Source: Metallyticus violacea (Eukaryota; Arthropoda; Insecta; Mantodea; Metallyticidae). Taken from it: DNA of 64,000 nucleotides. A program made the translations under genes and the position numbers. This document shows, one piece after another, positions 45,455-55,890 of this stretch (position 1 is its first letter; each line of letters begins with the position of its first letter). The stretch is from contig CM060843.1 in the NCBI GenBank assembly GCA_030762175.1, forward strand, positions 24,705,001 through 24,769,000, read 5' to 3'. A model generated the notes under the pieces. That model did not search any database and had not been told where the DNA came from. It saw nothing but the letters and a program-made list of their open reading frames with translations.

Positions 45455-46780
45455 TTATGCTCACTTTTTACATAATGAAGTAGAAAATCCTGACCATTTT
45501 GGGTAAAAGTAGTTATATTCTTAAATTTAATAAATTTTAATAAATAATAAATTTAATAAATAAATTTAATAAATAATTTCTAAATACATAATATAACATA
45601 TAAAGCCCTTGACCTCATGAAAAGGTTTGAAACACAGACCGGTGTTATTAATAAAAAGTTCATTGCGAGATTTCTATATGCGGTGACTTATTATAAATCA
45701 TTTTTTCACTGAAAGCGATGAAAAATCCTGTGCTAGCGAAAGATTTCCATTTTATGTTTATTATATTTTAAAAGATTTTTAAAAATAAATGTATGTAAAC
45801 AATCTAAATAGGAGCATTTCTTTTTCTTTTTTGCCTTGTAAACAAATCTATAGCGATAGAGCAAAATCGTTCGTATTCGGCAACTATGGGAGAAAGACTC
45901 CTGGATAATCTATAACAGGAGAATACCTGGAGAATACTTTTATATGTTATGTCGAGTCATTCTGCACGAACATTTTTAACTGCGGAAATTGAGCATTTGT
46001 CAATAAATTACGTTTTGAAATACAAACTTTATTTTCAATACTTAACACCGTACATTAATAAAAATATACAAAAAATGACCCTACTTCAAGGCAATGTTAG
46101 CTGGTGGCCATATGACGTCCGATATTAGGGTAGCCAACATCGGAACCGACTGCAAAGTCGAAGTTGTAGCGCGCGATTATTCTTCCATTAACTGTGTTTT
46201 ATTAACACCCTATTCCATTCTATATAACAGTTGTAGCTTCTCTTTAAACGTAAGAGTATTTCATGCATCAGCTGCTTAGTTCATGTTGGCTATTATCCAC
46301 AGTTGCGGCCACTGCCAAGTTATCACGCTTGCTACTGTGAAGTCACGACGTATCTATGACGCTATAAGCCAATGACGATTTTATGAAAATGACATGTCTA
46401 AAACTGCGATATGACTTTTCTTTCTTTTCATATTGAAGGTTGCTGTTGTTTTGATATTGCTGATTATTTGGATACCGAATACTAGGATTTTACTTAGGTA
46501 AATAAGGTTTAATGAAACTTTAACAACAAATACATGCATGCTTTTACAATATTTAACATAACTTGAAAAGTTGTAAGTCTTTGTCACCAGTAATTAAACA
46601 CAAAATTGGAAAATCGTTGGGACTGGGTGAAAGTTGTAATATTAAACGTCTTTTATAAAATCTTTGCCAAATTTAGATGATTTTAAAACAAATGACACAA
46701 GAAAAAAGTGGAGCCTATTTGAAGTTTTGATTGCAAGTACAACTAATTAATGACTATTTTAAAGCTTCCAAGAAATGTAT
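45455..46780. other. Unassigned AT-rich DNA
   Basis: Short direct repeats of AATTTAATAAATAA-type words at 45521-45590. No gene recognised; plus-strand frame 46094-46279 lacks a known domain. Confidence 0.45.
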
Positions 46781-46789
46781 GATATAATA

Positions 46790-47300
46790 CTCTGGTATAA
46801 ATCTACCGAGTCCATTACGCTTAGCACTCACTAGGTTCAAATCCCTTGGGATAGATTATTCTGACTTTAGATTTTAAGTGGTTTTTCCTGGTCGCTTTGG
46901 GAACATCTTATTTTTTTTTTTTTTTTTAACAAATTTCCGTTCTTTCATTTCATCTAATTTCATTTCGTTTGTTCTGTTAGAGGTTCGAAATTGCCAGAAC
47001 AAGGTGTGCTGGTGCTGTGTGCGGCTCTACGGGGCTCGCACTTTGAAAAGGTTTCTGCCCCGGTGTGGCAGAAGTGGCTCTTCTGAGGATTTCGAACTCC
47101 TTGGAAGGAGAGCCTCAGACGCCGTCAGGGTGTAGGTACATTTGGAAGCAATGTCAGGGATCAGTGCCTCTTCGCCCCTAAATCCTGGCCCCAATCGCTT
47201 TGTACTGGAGATGCTCCCATTAGGGCATACCCACGAACGGCCTTCCCTTGAACAAGCTGCAGTTCGAAATGCACTCCGTCCCTACCGCTTTAATGCTTAG
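46790..47300 (+). repeat. Unclassified repeat (SINE-like), copy 2
   Basis: Partner of the 28.8-29.16 kb repeat. At its start GAGTCCATTACGCTTAGCAC and AGGTTCAAATCCC (about 46833-46845) look like degenerate A- and B-boxes, so a tRNA-derived origin is plausible. A T17 tract follows at 46911-46927. An open 85-codon frame across it is a by-product of its higher G+C. Confidence 0.45.
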
Positions 47301-47779
47301 CTAAACATGGGGTAGACTGCTTTGGAAGGGCAAGTTTTGTATGCATTGTTGATAAAGTGTTTCTTTCGTGCGTTACATTCTTATTTTAAGTATGTTATGT
47401 GTTTAAAGGCATTGTTTTCTTTGCGGGATAGAGTGCAGTTGACGGATAATTACTAAACACATATGTTATATAATTCGTCCCTCTATACTGAAATATTTGC
47501 ATCATCTAAAATATAGTGTGATGGTGCTGGTGCTGGAGGTTGTGGTTAAGTAGTGGTAATAATAAGGCTGGTAGTAGTGTTGGGCGCATGGAGGGGAGTT
47601 CCTGGGTCGCGGATCATATGCCTCCGTCAACAAGAGTTCCCAACACTGGAATGACTGTCTAACATTTGTTTGCACTTATAAAGTCACGTACTCATCCATG
47701 CTAGGCAAAGAGATACTGGAATTCCCTGCCCTCATTTCCCGCTCGCTTCTGGGACAAGCTGAGCTCTCTTTGAGAAAGT

Positions 47780-48060
47780 GAATTTAATCTTTGACGGATT
47801 AATATACCCTGCACTCTTTATCTTTCAATGTCCTCCAAAGATAATAATCACAGGGATTTAGATCGGGGGATTGAGTGGCCTATGTGTCATTGACTATCAA
47901 CTGTGAATTGCCTGCTGAGAACTATTGGTTTTGTGTGTCGTCGCAGAGTCCTGCTGGAAAAACGGAAAATTACTCTCCCTCACACTTAATTGAGCAAAAA
48001 GTGGTTGTAAAAAGATTTGCAAGTAATTTAAAAAATATTGGTCTATTTTTCTATCATCGC
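47780..48060 (-). pseudogene. Tc1/mariner-type transposase relic
   Basis: Minus-strand reading around 47858-47800 gives DLNPCDYYLWRTLKDKECRV, the third-catalytic-acid block (SPDLNPCDYYLWG-LKD) of DDE transposases. Upstream sequence on that strand is too decayed to show the second acid. The segment up to 48.06 kb is included because SPAGKTE-like plus-strand frames there are antisense to it. Confidence 0.5.
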
Positions 48061-48779
48061 TAACTGCGCAGCATTGTTTCTTTGTTTGTTTTTTTACCTC
48101 TCAGGGAGTAGTTCAGCCAAGCTTTGTCAGAGAAAATTGAGAGAAAAAGATTTATGCCATAAACTTGAGCCAAAATCCATTCACAGAATAATCCCGGTTG
48201 TAGATTCACGAGGTTTAAGTTATTGCATTACAGTAACGTTATACGTTTTAACTTAAGTAGCTTCATAGACACCTGTACGGAAATTTATGAAATTCTCGTT
48301 TGTTGTAAAAGTGGCAAAAAGCTTTAGGTGGATGTTTCGCAGCACCAAATATCATCCAGATTTTATTTTCTCATCTTCTTTGCTTTTTCTTTATTAACAC
48401 TTTCCGTTTCAGAAAATTCGTTGACCTAATTATGAATGTAATTCGAAAACGTGGAAATTTCTCTTTACAAAATCTGACAGAACGAGCGGATTCTGTACGA
48501 ACACAAGAATTACGGACTCGGACACATTAACACGTTGACGATAGAATAGTAATGAACAATATTTTCCACTTGTCAATATATACAATCACCTACAAACATG
48601 CACATTAGGTGTTCATTTTCGTAAGAAACTGCATAACTCGCCTCATTATCTCATATAGTTATTAAAACAGGGCTCCCCTCTCAACTGTCGGCTAAGGCCA
48701 AGGAAACCTTTCTTACGAATTCTGTCGCACTCATGTTTCTTACTTGGTAGTGTAGTAGTGGAAGAGGTGGTAATGGGGA

Positions 48780-49165
48780 ATTACGGCCAGTCTCAAGGTC
48801 GTACAATGCATATGTAGATATCAGCTTGTAGTTAGTTTGAAGGAGGCTTTGACAGCTTTTGGATGTTCGTTAGTTACGCCAATACATAAATATAGTCCTG
48901 AAGAACGAACTTTAAGGTACGATACCTATGTAAAAACGGTTTCTTGCAAAGAAGTAGTAAGGCATTTTTCAAGAAAATATCCTGGAAACTGTGTCCAGGT
49001 ACAGAAATTATTCGCGAACTTGTTAAAAATTACGATAGACAGGATCTCTCAATGACAAGAAACGTGTTTCCATTTTCTTACTGAAGAAAAGTTAGATGAA
49101 ATACAGAGATTTCCAACGCAGATGCCGGCAGTGTATTGCTCTGAGGGGCACACTTTTAACATATA
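48780..49165 (+). pseudogene. Helix-turn-helix fragment of a Tc1/mariner-like transposase, copy 2
   Basis: The plus-strand frame from about 48870 includes YSPEERTLRYDTYVKTVSCK, then EVVRHFSRKYPGN, the helix-turn-helix half of a DUF4817-type transposase. It continues (frameshifted) with LTEEKLDEIQRFP at about 49080. Better preserved than the 15.6-kb copy and collinear with it. The DDE part is absent. Confidence 0.6.
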
Positions 49166-50307
49166 TTACAACATAGATTAGTGTTTATTATTATCATCAG
49201 CAGAACCCGGACGTTAGGCAAAAAAACTTTCTATCTGGGCAGACATATTTAAGAATCAGATAAAAATGAGCAAGTTTCTACATGTTTACGGTCACTAGGG
49301 CCAGTTTTTATTTTACTTTTTCACCTATTTTAAGGTTTGAAACTTATGATTTCCTCTTTTGGATTGTTATGTTTCACTTTTCTGAGATTATTAACACACT
49401 TATAAACCACATAAAGAATTTCAATACATCAAAGTGAAAAAAGGTTGTAAAATTGAATAGCATATTCATTCCACAAAAATATCCATCGAGAACCTTGCCA
49501 TACATTTAATTATTTTCAAGCAGTCAAATTTTTTCTCCTCAACTTAAGCTCTTTAAATAGCAGAATTTTCATTAGACTCACGGTTACCTCGGGCATACGA
49601 ATACCAGAACTATATAGGTTGAGGTAAATACGGTAGTTTTGAATAGTCCTGGGGAATGACATTGTATCTATTTGAGCGAGACTACACTAGTAAGTTTGTG
49701 GTGGGAGAACTTCTCAGCTGCATAAATATAACAAACATTTGAAGCAAGAAAGATGAGAGCAGTACAGCTGTGCAATAAACTGTCCCTCTAATAGTTCAGT
49801 ACGGAAGTAAGAGAGATATCAACCTGATTCCCCTATAAACGTATTAACAGATAATGAACTCGATCAGAATACACTGCGCATCTTTTGCTCATTTGCCAGG
49901 ACTATCCAAAACTACTTTACTTTGTATTGATCAACATTTTCATGAAGTTGTACTGGTTGAGATCAGCAAACATCGCGCATCAGTTTCACGCTTTCTCGCA
50001 GCTGGAGAGCAGACAATACGTCAGATTCCATTACATATTGTTTCTCACGCTTCGCTTCTTAAGATGACAATGCACAATAGGTTTTTCCAAATTTCGAAGA
50101 AATAAGGAGCAGAGAAAGGAATTAAATCAATTCACTCTAAAAGATGAAATATACCACAGTACTGTTGGTTCGCTGTGAACTCGTTAAAGGCATCTCGAGT
50201 GTTCGTACTGAATTACTTATCTTGTACAAATTAAGTTCATTGTCAAGTAGTAATTTACAAGTCTAAGTAAAACACATCTTGAAGTTGGAGAAAAAAGGTT
50301 GAATTGA

Positions 50308-50555
50308 GTTTGTTTATTTATGGACGCTCTTTAACATCTCAGGTCATCAGCGTCCCATTCAATTCCGGTCATGAAATGGTGGATAAATTTTGCTCAAAGG
50401 TCTCTTCTTTCAGTCTTGAGGTTCTTTTTCGTGCCGTAAACCTATGAAACGGAACCCACAGTTTACTTCCCTTCAAAAGGAAGTCATACTTATAATTTTT
50501 GCGCCCGAAAATATCCATGGACCCTGGCTGGATTGAACCGGCGATCTTGGGTAAG
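50308..50555 (-). mobile_element. SINE-B, copy 7, head truncated
   Basis: Minus-strand SINE-B from TTTATTTATGGACGCTC to GAACCGGCGATCTTGGGTAAG. The A-box half of the head is missing. It sits in the hAT segment. Confidence 0.82.
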
Positions 50556-50587
50556 AGAGAAAAAAAGGTGATACGCTCGTGTCATGC

Positions 50588-50868
50588 ATGAGGATCTTTG
50601 AAAATGCAGTAAATCAAGTGATGCAAGTACCAGGACACAAAGGAAAAAATGTTACCGAGAAGTGTAAGCATGTTATGGGTGCTAATATAGATCTAGAAAA
50701 ACTGAGAGCACTTCTAATGTCCTGAAAGGTGAAAGTTCTGTTGTAACTGCTATGAATCCTCCCGGAATAACTTGTTTTAGATATGCTCCAATCACTTCAG
50801 TGTAAATGAATGTTCTATATGCACGAGGAAAAAAATTCTCTCTGACAAGCGGCTGACTATAACAGTTG
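50588..50868 (+). pseudogene. hAT transposase C-terminal fragment, copy 1
   Basis: A 45-residue open frame (50588-50725) reads MRIFENAVNQVMQVPGHKGK, then NVTEKCKHVMGANIDLEKL, and ends at TGA. In the next frame MNPPGITCFRYAPITSV follows. F-YAPITSVDVERSFS is the signature of the C-terminal dimerisation region of hAT transposases. The block KQVPG..G..V.EK...VL..N.G...L preceding it is typical of the insect subfamily that also has PDESTLRK/DETTD (seen at 12.4 kb). Stops after the signature show decay. Recognised from memory of the family. Confidence 0.55.
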
Positions 50869-50869
50869 A

Positions 50870-52083
50870 TATAGGTCCATAAGTTTGCAGCCTCGCCGAT
50901 AAGAATTATCGCCTTCACAAAAGCCTTATCTGGTGTCATACCTTATCTGTTAAGTAAATAATTTCAGCTGTAACTTCCGCTCCCCTGTGTTCAGTTGTTC
51001 AAATATAGTTGCATAAAGAAGGCTATGTATAGAAGATTGTGAAATGTTCAACATGGAGTATCGAGTTATTATTAAATTCTTCACAAAAGAAGGATTTACT
51101 CCAAATGAAGTGAAACAGAGATTGGACGGTGTCTATGGGGAAGCATCCCCCTCATATTCTACCGTAAAAGAATGAACCAAACTTTTTCGAATGGGTCAAG
51201 AAAGCATTGGAGACGAAGACCGTGGAGGTTGCCCTTGGAGGTGCTCAATCCTGAAAATATCGCCCGCTCTTGTGGAAGGAGAAATTATGGAAGACCAACA
51301 ACTCAAAGTTACAGAAATAACAGCAAAGTTGGGTCTTTCTGAAACAACAATCCTTCGAACTATTCATGAACATTTAAACACGAATAGGTTAGTGCAAGAT
51401 GGGTGCCTAGACTTCTTTCCTCAGTCCAAAAGCAGCAACGGATCATCTGTTGTCAGGCATTTTGGAGCTCTGCGGTGGCAACGAGAGAGAAGTTCTGCAA
51501 ACCATTGTTACAGGAGTTGAAACTATGGTCCTCTACTATGATTCCTTGTCAATCAATGGAGTGGCGTAAACCTGGCTAAACACCGCCTCTAAAGGCCAAG
51601 GTCACTCAGTCAACCCAGAGGGTCTTGGCCACAATCTTTTGGGACTGTGAAAGAATACTCTTCATAGACTTCAAGAAGTGGAACACCATAGTAAATGGGG
51701 CCTACTGGCCTACTACACAGACTACGAATTTCCATCAAAGAGAAAAGGCGAGGAAAGCTGAGTGGTGGTGTGCGCCTTCTTCACGACAACGCGCCCGTGC
51801 ATACAGCTTTTGTTGCAAAGGAAACTGTGAAGAAATGTGACTTCAGGGAGATCGACCATCCATCCTGCGGTCCAGATAGCTCCCAGTCACTATTTCCGTT
51901 CTCAAAACTCGAGAAGGGCCTTCGAGAAAAGAAATGTAAGTGTGACGAAGAAGTGTGGATGCTGTTTATGTCCATTTTGCAGACAAGACTTTTGACTATT
52001 TGGGGGGGGGGGGGTGAAATGTTATTTCAAAGATGTTCGAAATGTATTTGGTTAGGTCGGAAATTTCTGGACCAACCCTAGTA
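50870..52083 (+). mobile_element. Mariner family A, copy 4
   Basis: The left end is degraded (ATATAGGTCCATAAGTTTGC, from about 50870) and the right end is the complement of TTTCTGGACCAACCCTAGTA (52064-52083). The internal part is collinear with the other family-A copies. Inserted beside, and probably into, the hAT segment. Confidence 0.85.
51044..52040 (+). pseudogene. Mariner transposase pseudogene, family A copy 4
   Basis: ATG at 51044 (MFNMEYRVIIKFFTKEGFTP); the first 43 codons are intact before TGA at 51172-51174. Later stretches: ALVEGEIMEDQQLKVTEITA, KLGLSETTILRTIHEHLN (about 51270-51375), LLHDNAPVHTAFVAKE (about 51775-51825) with the second aspartate intact. The third block is altered (SCGPDSSQSLFPF for YSPDLAPSDYFLF), and the first (TGDET) reads TGVET at about 51510. 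A G13 tract at 52002-52014 disrupts the C-terminus. Confidence 0.85.
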
Positions 52084-52254
52084 GCTTGAAAAAACATCTT
52101 CTTGCTGCTTCTCTGTAAGCAAGGAAAGTAAGCTTAAGTACTCTAGTTGTGTGATAAAGAATGTATTAAGGCTCTTAAATACCTATTTTCATTAATAATG
52201 AGTGATATTACTCTGTTTTCACATTTAATAAATGTCTGTTTTATTTATATTACT

Positions 52255-52505
52255 ACCACTTTTCAGTATTTTAAATCCCTTTTTGCCTGCGTATTTTAAC
52301 CAAAATAAATGTCTGAATTTCGGGCTCTGATTATAAGTTTTGAACATTGTATCATTCTTTACTTTCATTAAGAATACAAATACGAACATGAACATTTTAG
52401 CTTTATACACGTCGACTGTATCTCCGTTTTTTTTTTTTTTTCCGGTTGCGGCGGCTGCACTTTCCCAGAAAATAGACACGCTTAGGCGGCCCGTAATTCA
52501 AATAA
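52255..52505. repeat. Unclassified repeats E and F
   Basis: 52258-52345 (TTTTAA..CCTTTTTGCCTGCGTA, CAAAATAAATG, GGGCTCTGATTATAAG) matches 53325-53400, and in part 11.04-11.11 and 56.56-56.62 kb. 52340-52505 matches 16064-16205. Function and class unknown. Confidence 0.55.
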
Positions 52506-52509
52506 TCTC

Positions 52510-53120
52510 AATGTAGAAGGAGACAAATTTAGTGACTATTGTACTGCTACACGTAACTTGTGTTCAATATATAACTGCCAGGAAGCATTTTAGTAGCAAG
52601 ACATACAAAATAATATTGCTCACATTGCATAAAGAATTATCGACAAAAGAATTAATAACTTCTGTTGATAGCAGGCTGGAGAGTTTAATAACACTGCAGT
52701 ACAAATCGAGTTTAAATAATTGTAGCTTCATAGCCAGTGACAATACATGAAATTTTGTGTTGGTACGGCTGCACTCATTTCATTTGTCATTGAACAGTCA
52801 CTTGCTGGTGTTTCACAGTGAACGGTATCGGTTCCCCCCCCCCCCAACATATAGTATTCCATTAGCTCTTCGTGACATTCCGGGTGAGCGTAGCTTTAGC
52901 TTCTTTTCATTCATTACTTCCACTAAATTATAATAATTGAGCTCTAGTTTGATGGATATGAAACAATAAACATATAAAGAAAAAAGCTATGAACAGAAAT
53001 GGCTAACAGATTAATAGATAATATTTATTACACGGTATAGCTGAAATATAATTTATAGAATGAGATGAACTTGCAATAAACACGTTAACGTTGCATTCCA
53101 TAAATGTTTTGTCTAATTCC
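52510..53120. other. Unassigned DNA with a C12 tract
   Basis: C12 at 52834-52845. A 72-codon plus-strand frame (52532-52750) has no known domain. Confidence 0.4.
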
Positions 53121-53129
53121 CTTTTAGAG

Positions 53130-53640
53130 ATAAGAGAAAGAAACTAACTATGTTTCTTTTCAACATATTCTGCATTTATTTCAATACACTTTTAACATAT
53201 TTTACTTAGCTTCTTGCCTTTGAAAAAAATGTTTGATTATTTGCCTGCAAAATGTTCTAAAACAACTTCATTCATTTTATTTCATCATTGTTAGTACACT
53301 TTCTTCCTCGTAGGAAAATTTTCAGTGTTTTAAATGCCTTTTTGCTTGGTTATTTTAATCAAAATAAATGCCTGAACTTCCGAGCTCTGCTCATGAGTTG
53401 ATTACGCCCTCTAGCTGCAATTAAGGAAAATATAACGGGATGTGATGAGCCGAACCATGGCGTTTGCTTTCTACAAGACAGTTCACCAGCATATGCTGAC
53501 TAGATTGCAAACATGCTATGGATTTAGAAAATTGAACCATCTACCTTACAGTACAGATCTAGACCTTAGGGCTTTATTTTGGTTAAAATAGGGAGGCAAA
53601 AAAGCATTTAAAACACTGAAAATGGGCAGTAATATAATTA
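53130..53640. pseudogene. Rearranged mariner transposase relic
   Basis: The minus strand at 53320-53130 can be read KFSYEEESVLTMMK, then KHFFKGKKLSKICKKCIEIN and AEYVEKKHS, a mariner C-terminus. The plus strand at about 53465-53570 reads LLQDSSPAYAD then IEPSTLQYRSRP, the second- and third-aspartate blocks of a mariner of the QDSSPAHT type. The two halves point in opposite directions and share an inverted repeat (about 53318-53365 and 53573-53630), so the element was inverted or two fragments joined. Confidence 0.5.
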
Positions 53641-53938
53641 AAACATGCATGTATTAAAAGTGAAAAGAGATATAAATACCACGCATTATTAATGAAAAAT
53701 GGTAATTAAGAGATATAATACCTTTATCAAAAGTACTTAAGCGTGCTTTTTTCTTGTTTATAAGCAACAAGATGCTTTTTTTCCCAAATATCAGCTTGAA
53801 GCAGTACTAACGGCTTCAGCCCCTCATTATTATTAATTAACTTTGCAATTAACGTCACCATTCATATAACAATTATTATTGACATTCTTGTTTTGATTAT
53901 TTTCATTGGTGGTGTATGAATTTCTTTATATGATATGT

Positions 53939-54222
53939 ACCGCCACGGGTGGCCGAGGTCGTTAAGACGCGGACTCATGAGCGGGAGGTCTGGTGTTCGA
54001 ATCCCGCCAGGACCGTCCTCCCTGACTGAGGTTTTTTTTTCAGGTTTTCCTCAGTCCTCATAAATGGTAAATGCCAGGGAGGTACCCTAAACTTAGGCCT
54101 GGAACGATTCCTTCCTTAAAAATAAATCCTTTCCCAATTTATCATTTCATCTCATATATCATCAGTGGCCATTGCCTGTGGTGCCTCTGTAGCAAAAACG
54201 GGCGTTAAACACTATTCATTCA
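53939..54222 (+). mobile_element. SINE-A, copy 8
   Basis: Plus strand, full length, with both boxes intact. A perfect 14-bp target duplication TTTATATGATATGT at 53925-53938 and 54223-54236. Confidence 0.95.
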
Positions 54223-54239
54223 TTTATATGATATGTGCC

Positions 54240-55110
54240 AATCATGATTAATGTATTGATTTGTATTATTTTACATAGGTTATATAGACAAAATTCTTCT
54301 AACTTAGGAAGTGCCTGACGCCGTTTCCCATATTAAAATATTTAACAATAACAGGCTGGAGAAAGCAGGATGTCCTTTGTAGAAACGAGATCGCTGTGCT
54401 ATTGTTCGACCTTTTTAAAGAGACTTGTTGTTAAGCTAGAAGCTATCGTTTTATGAAAGTTGTGTATGTGTGGGAGATAAAAACCACGAATTACTCAAAC
54501 TGCCAGTACTTTTAAAACCCTCGTATAAGAGAAGACGTTCTTTAAGAATAAATAAAGAGCGAATCAGACCAGCCATGTCAAGTTTAAGAGTAGTCAGTAA
54601 GGGAGCCGGATTCAAACATAAAAATTTAGAAGCGACGTTTTGTAAGGGTCTGCCGAACTTAAGCATCCAAATTGTACAGGTTTAAACTCTGTATAAATGA
54701 ACAATCTTAAGCCCCGAGCTTCACTTTAACTCCGATCTCGAACATGGCAGGCTGTGTTATTCCAGCTCTGATTCTGAAGTCGAAGGACTTGAAAAATACG
54801 GTGTATTTTACAAGTTCTGATTCCGAAGCCACTAGACAACGTTTATCTTAATTGAAATTACGAAGTAGGCAGTGTTCATTTGTTTGGAAGTCATTGCGCT
54901 GCAACACTCAGCTTATTTATTATGTTCAGTGCAGTTAAGTATTGTAAATTCATCGTTGTGCTCTACGAATATTCTACATTCATATGACAAAAGGCAGCAC
55001 TAATACTTTTGAAGTGTTTTATTCAATAAATAGTAGATTCAATGAACTTCTCAACGATTATTTATTTATATCAACAATACCTCTCTCTGCCCCATTGACT
55101 CAGTGTCACT
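54240..55110. other. Unassigned DNA
   Basis: No gene recognised. Two 71-codon frames overlap on opposite strands at 54451-54685 with no domain; chance is likely. Confidence 0.45.
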
Positions 55111-55113
55111 AAA

Positions 55114-55375
55114 CCGCCACGGATGGCCGAGGTCGTTAAGGTGCGAACTCGTGAGCTGGGTTCGAATCCCGCCAGGACATCCTACCTGACTGAGGTTTTT
55201 TCCAGGTTTTCCTCAGTCCTCATAAATGGCAGATGCCGGGAAGGTAACCTAAACTTAGGCCTGGAACGTTTCCTTCCTTAAAAATTCCTTTCCCAATACA
55301 TAATTTAATCTCATGTATCATTAGCGTCCACTGCCTGTGGTACCTCGGTAGTAAAAACGGGAGTTAAACACTAAT
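55114..55375 (+). mobile_element. SINE-A, copy 9
   Basis: Plus strand; the head has an 11-12 base deletion between GTGAGC and TGGGTTCGAATCCCGCC. Tail GAGTTAAACACTAATAAAAA. No clear target duplication. Confidence 0.88.
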
Positions 55376-55705
55376 AAAAACGTTTCAATAAAACAGGCAG
55401 ATTCCCCTGAGATGTCTGTTATTCCTAATTGGGAAGGGAGTAGCAGATGAACTACAGCAGCCGAGGCATCACACCATAAGAATCTGCGCAGCAGGACGCC
55501 ACTTACTGCTGGCCCAACGGAGTCGGCCTCGCACCTGAATCAGCATCTGCATGGGGCAATCAATCACTGATTTCACATCACTCACATATTTAGCTCATTA
55601 ATAGCAGTCATTAATTAAACAGTCTCTCCACCCACTACTGTTCAACATCTGACGTTATCAACGTGTGGCTAAATTAACCACCACCAGCGATAAAACCGTC
55701 CCAAA

Positions 55706-55890
55706 CGGTCATAGTCAGCCGCTTGTCAGAGAACATATTTTTCGTTCGCCGCTTGTCAGAGAGCATATTTTTCATTTCTTTCGCTTTCTACGTTCTACTT
55801 TCACTAAAGTGATTGGAGCATATTTAAAACAGGTTACTTCGGAAAGACTCATACCAGTTACATCGAACATTCACCTTTCAGGCCATCATG
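55706..55890 (-). pseudogene. hAT transposase C-terminal fragment, copy 2
   Basis: Minus-strand translation from about 55860 gives MSLSEVTCFKYAPITLVKVE, then, after a shift, NMLSDKRLTMT. Together these are the Y-PITSVDVERSF...LSDKR--MT order of hAT C-termini. Compared with copy 1, YAPIT is kept in both, but the following acidic residue is changed (K) here and lost to a stop there. Confidence 0.6.

Larger units (their letters stand above)
49291..50868 (+). mobile_element. hAT-type transposon segment, copy 1 (holds SINE-B copy 7)
   Basis: The reverse complement of this region is repeated at 55.7-56.53 kb. Shared stretches include CAGGACTATTCAAAAC, GCCCGAGGTAACC, GCAGCTGAGAAGTT, CTTACTTCCGTACTGAAC and AGTCAGCCGCTTGTCAGAGA. 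Its right part (50588-50868) encodes remnants of a hAT C-terminal domain. About 770 bases, including a SINE-B, lie between the two conserved blocks here and are absent from the other copy. The right border abuts a mariner inserted at 50.87 kb. Confidence 0.75.
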
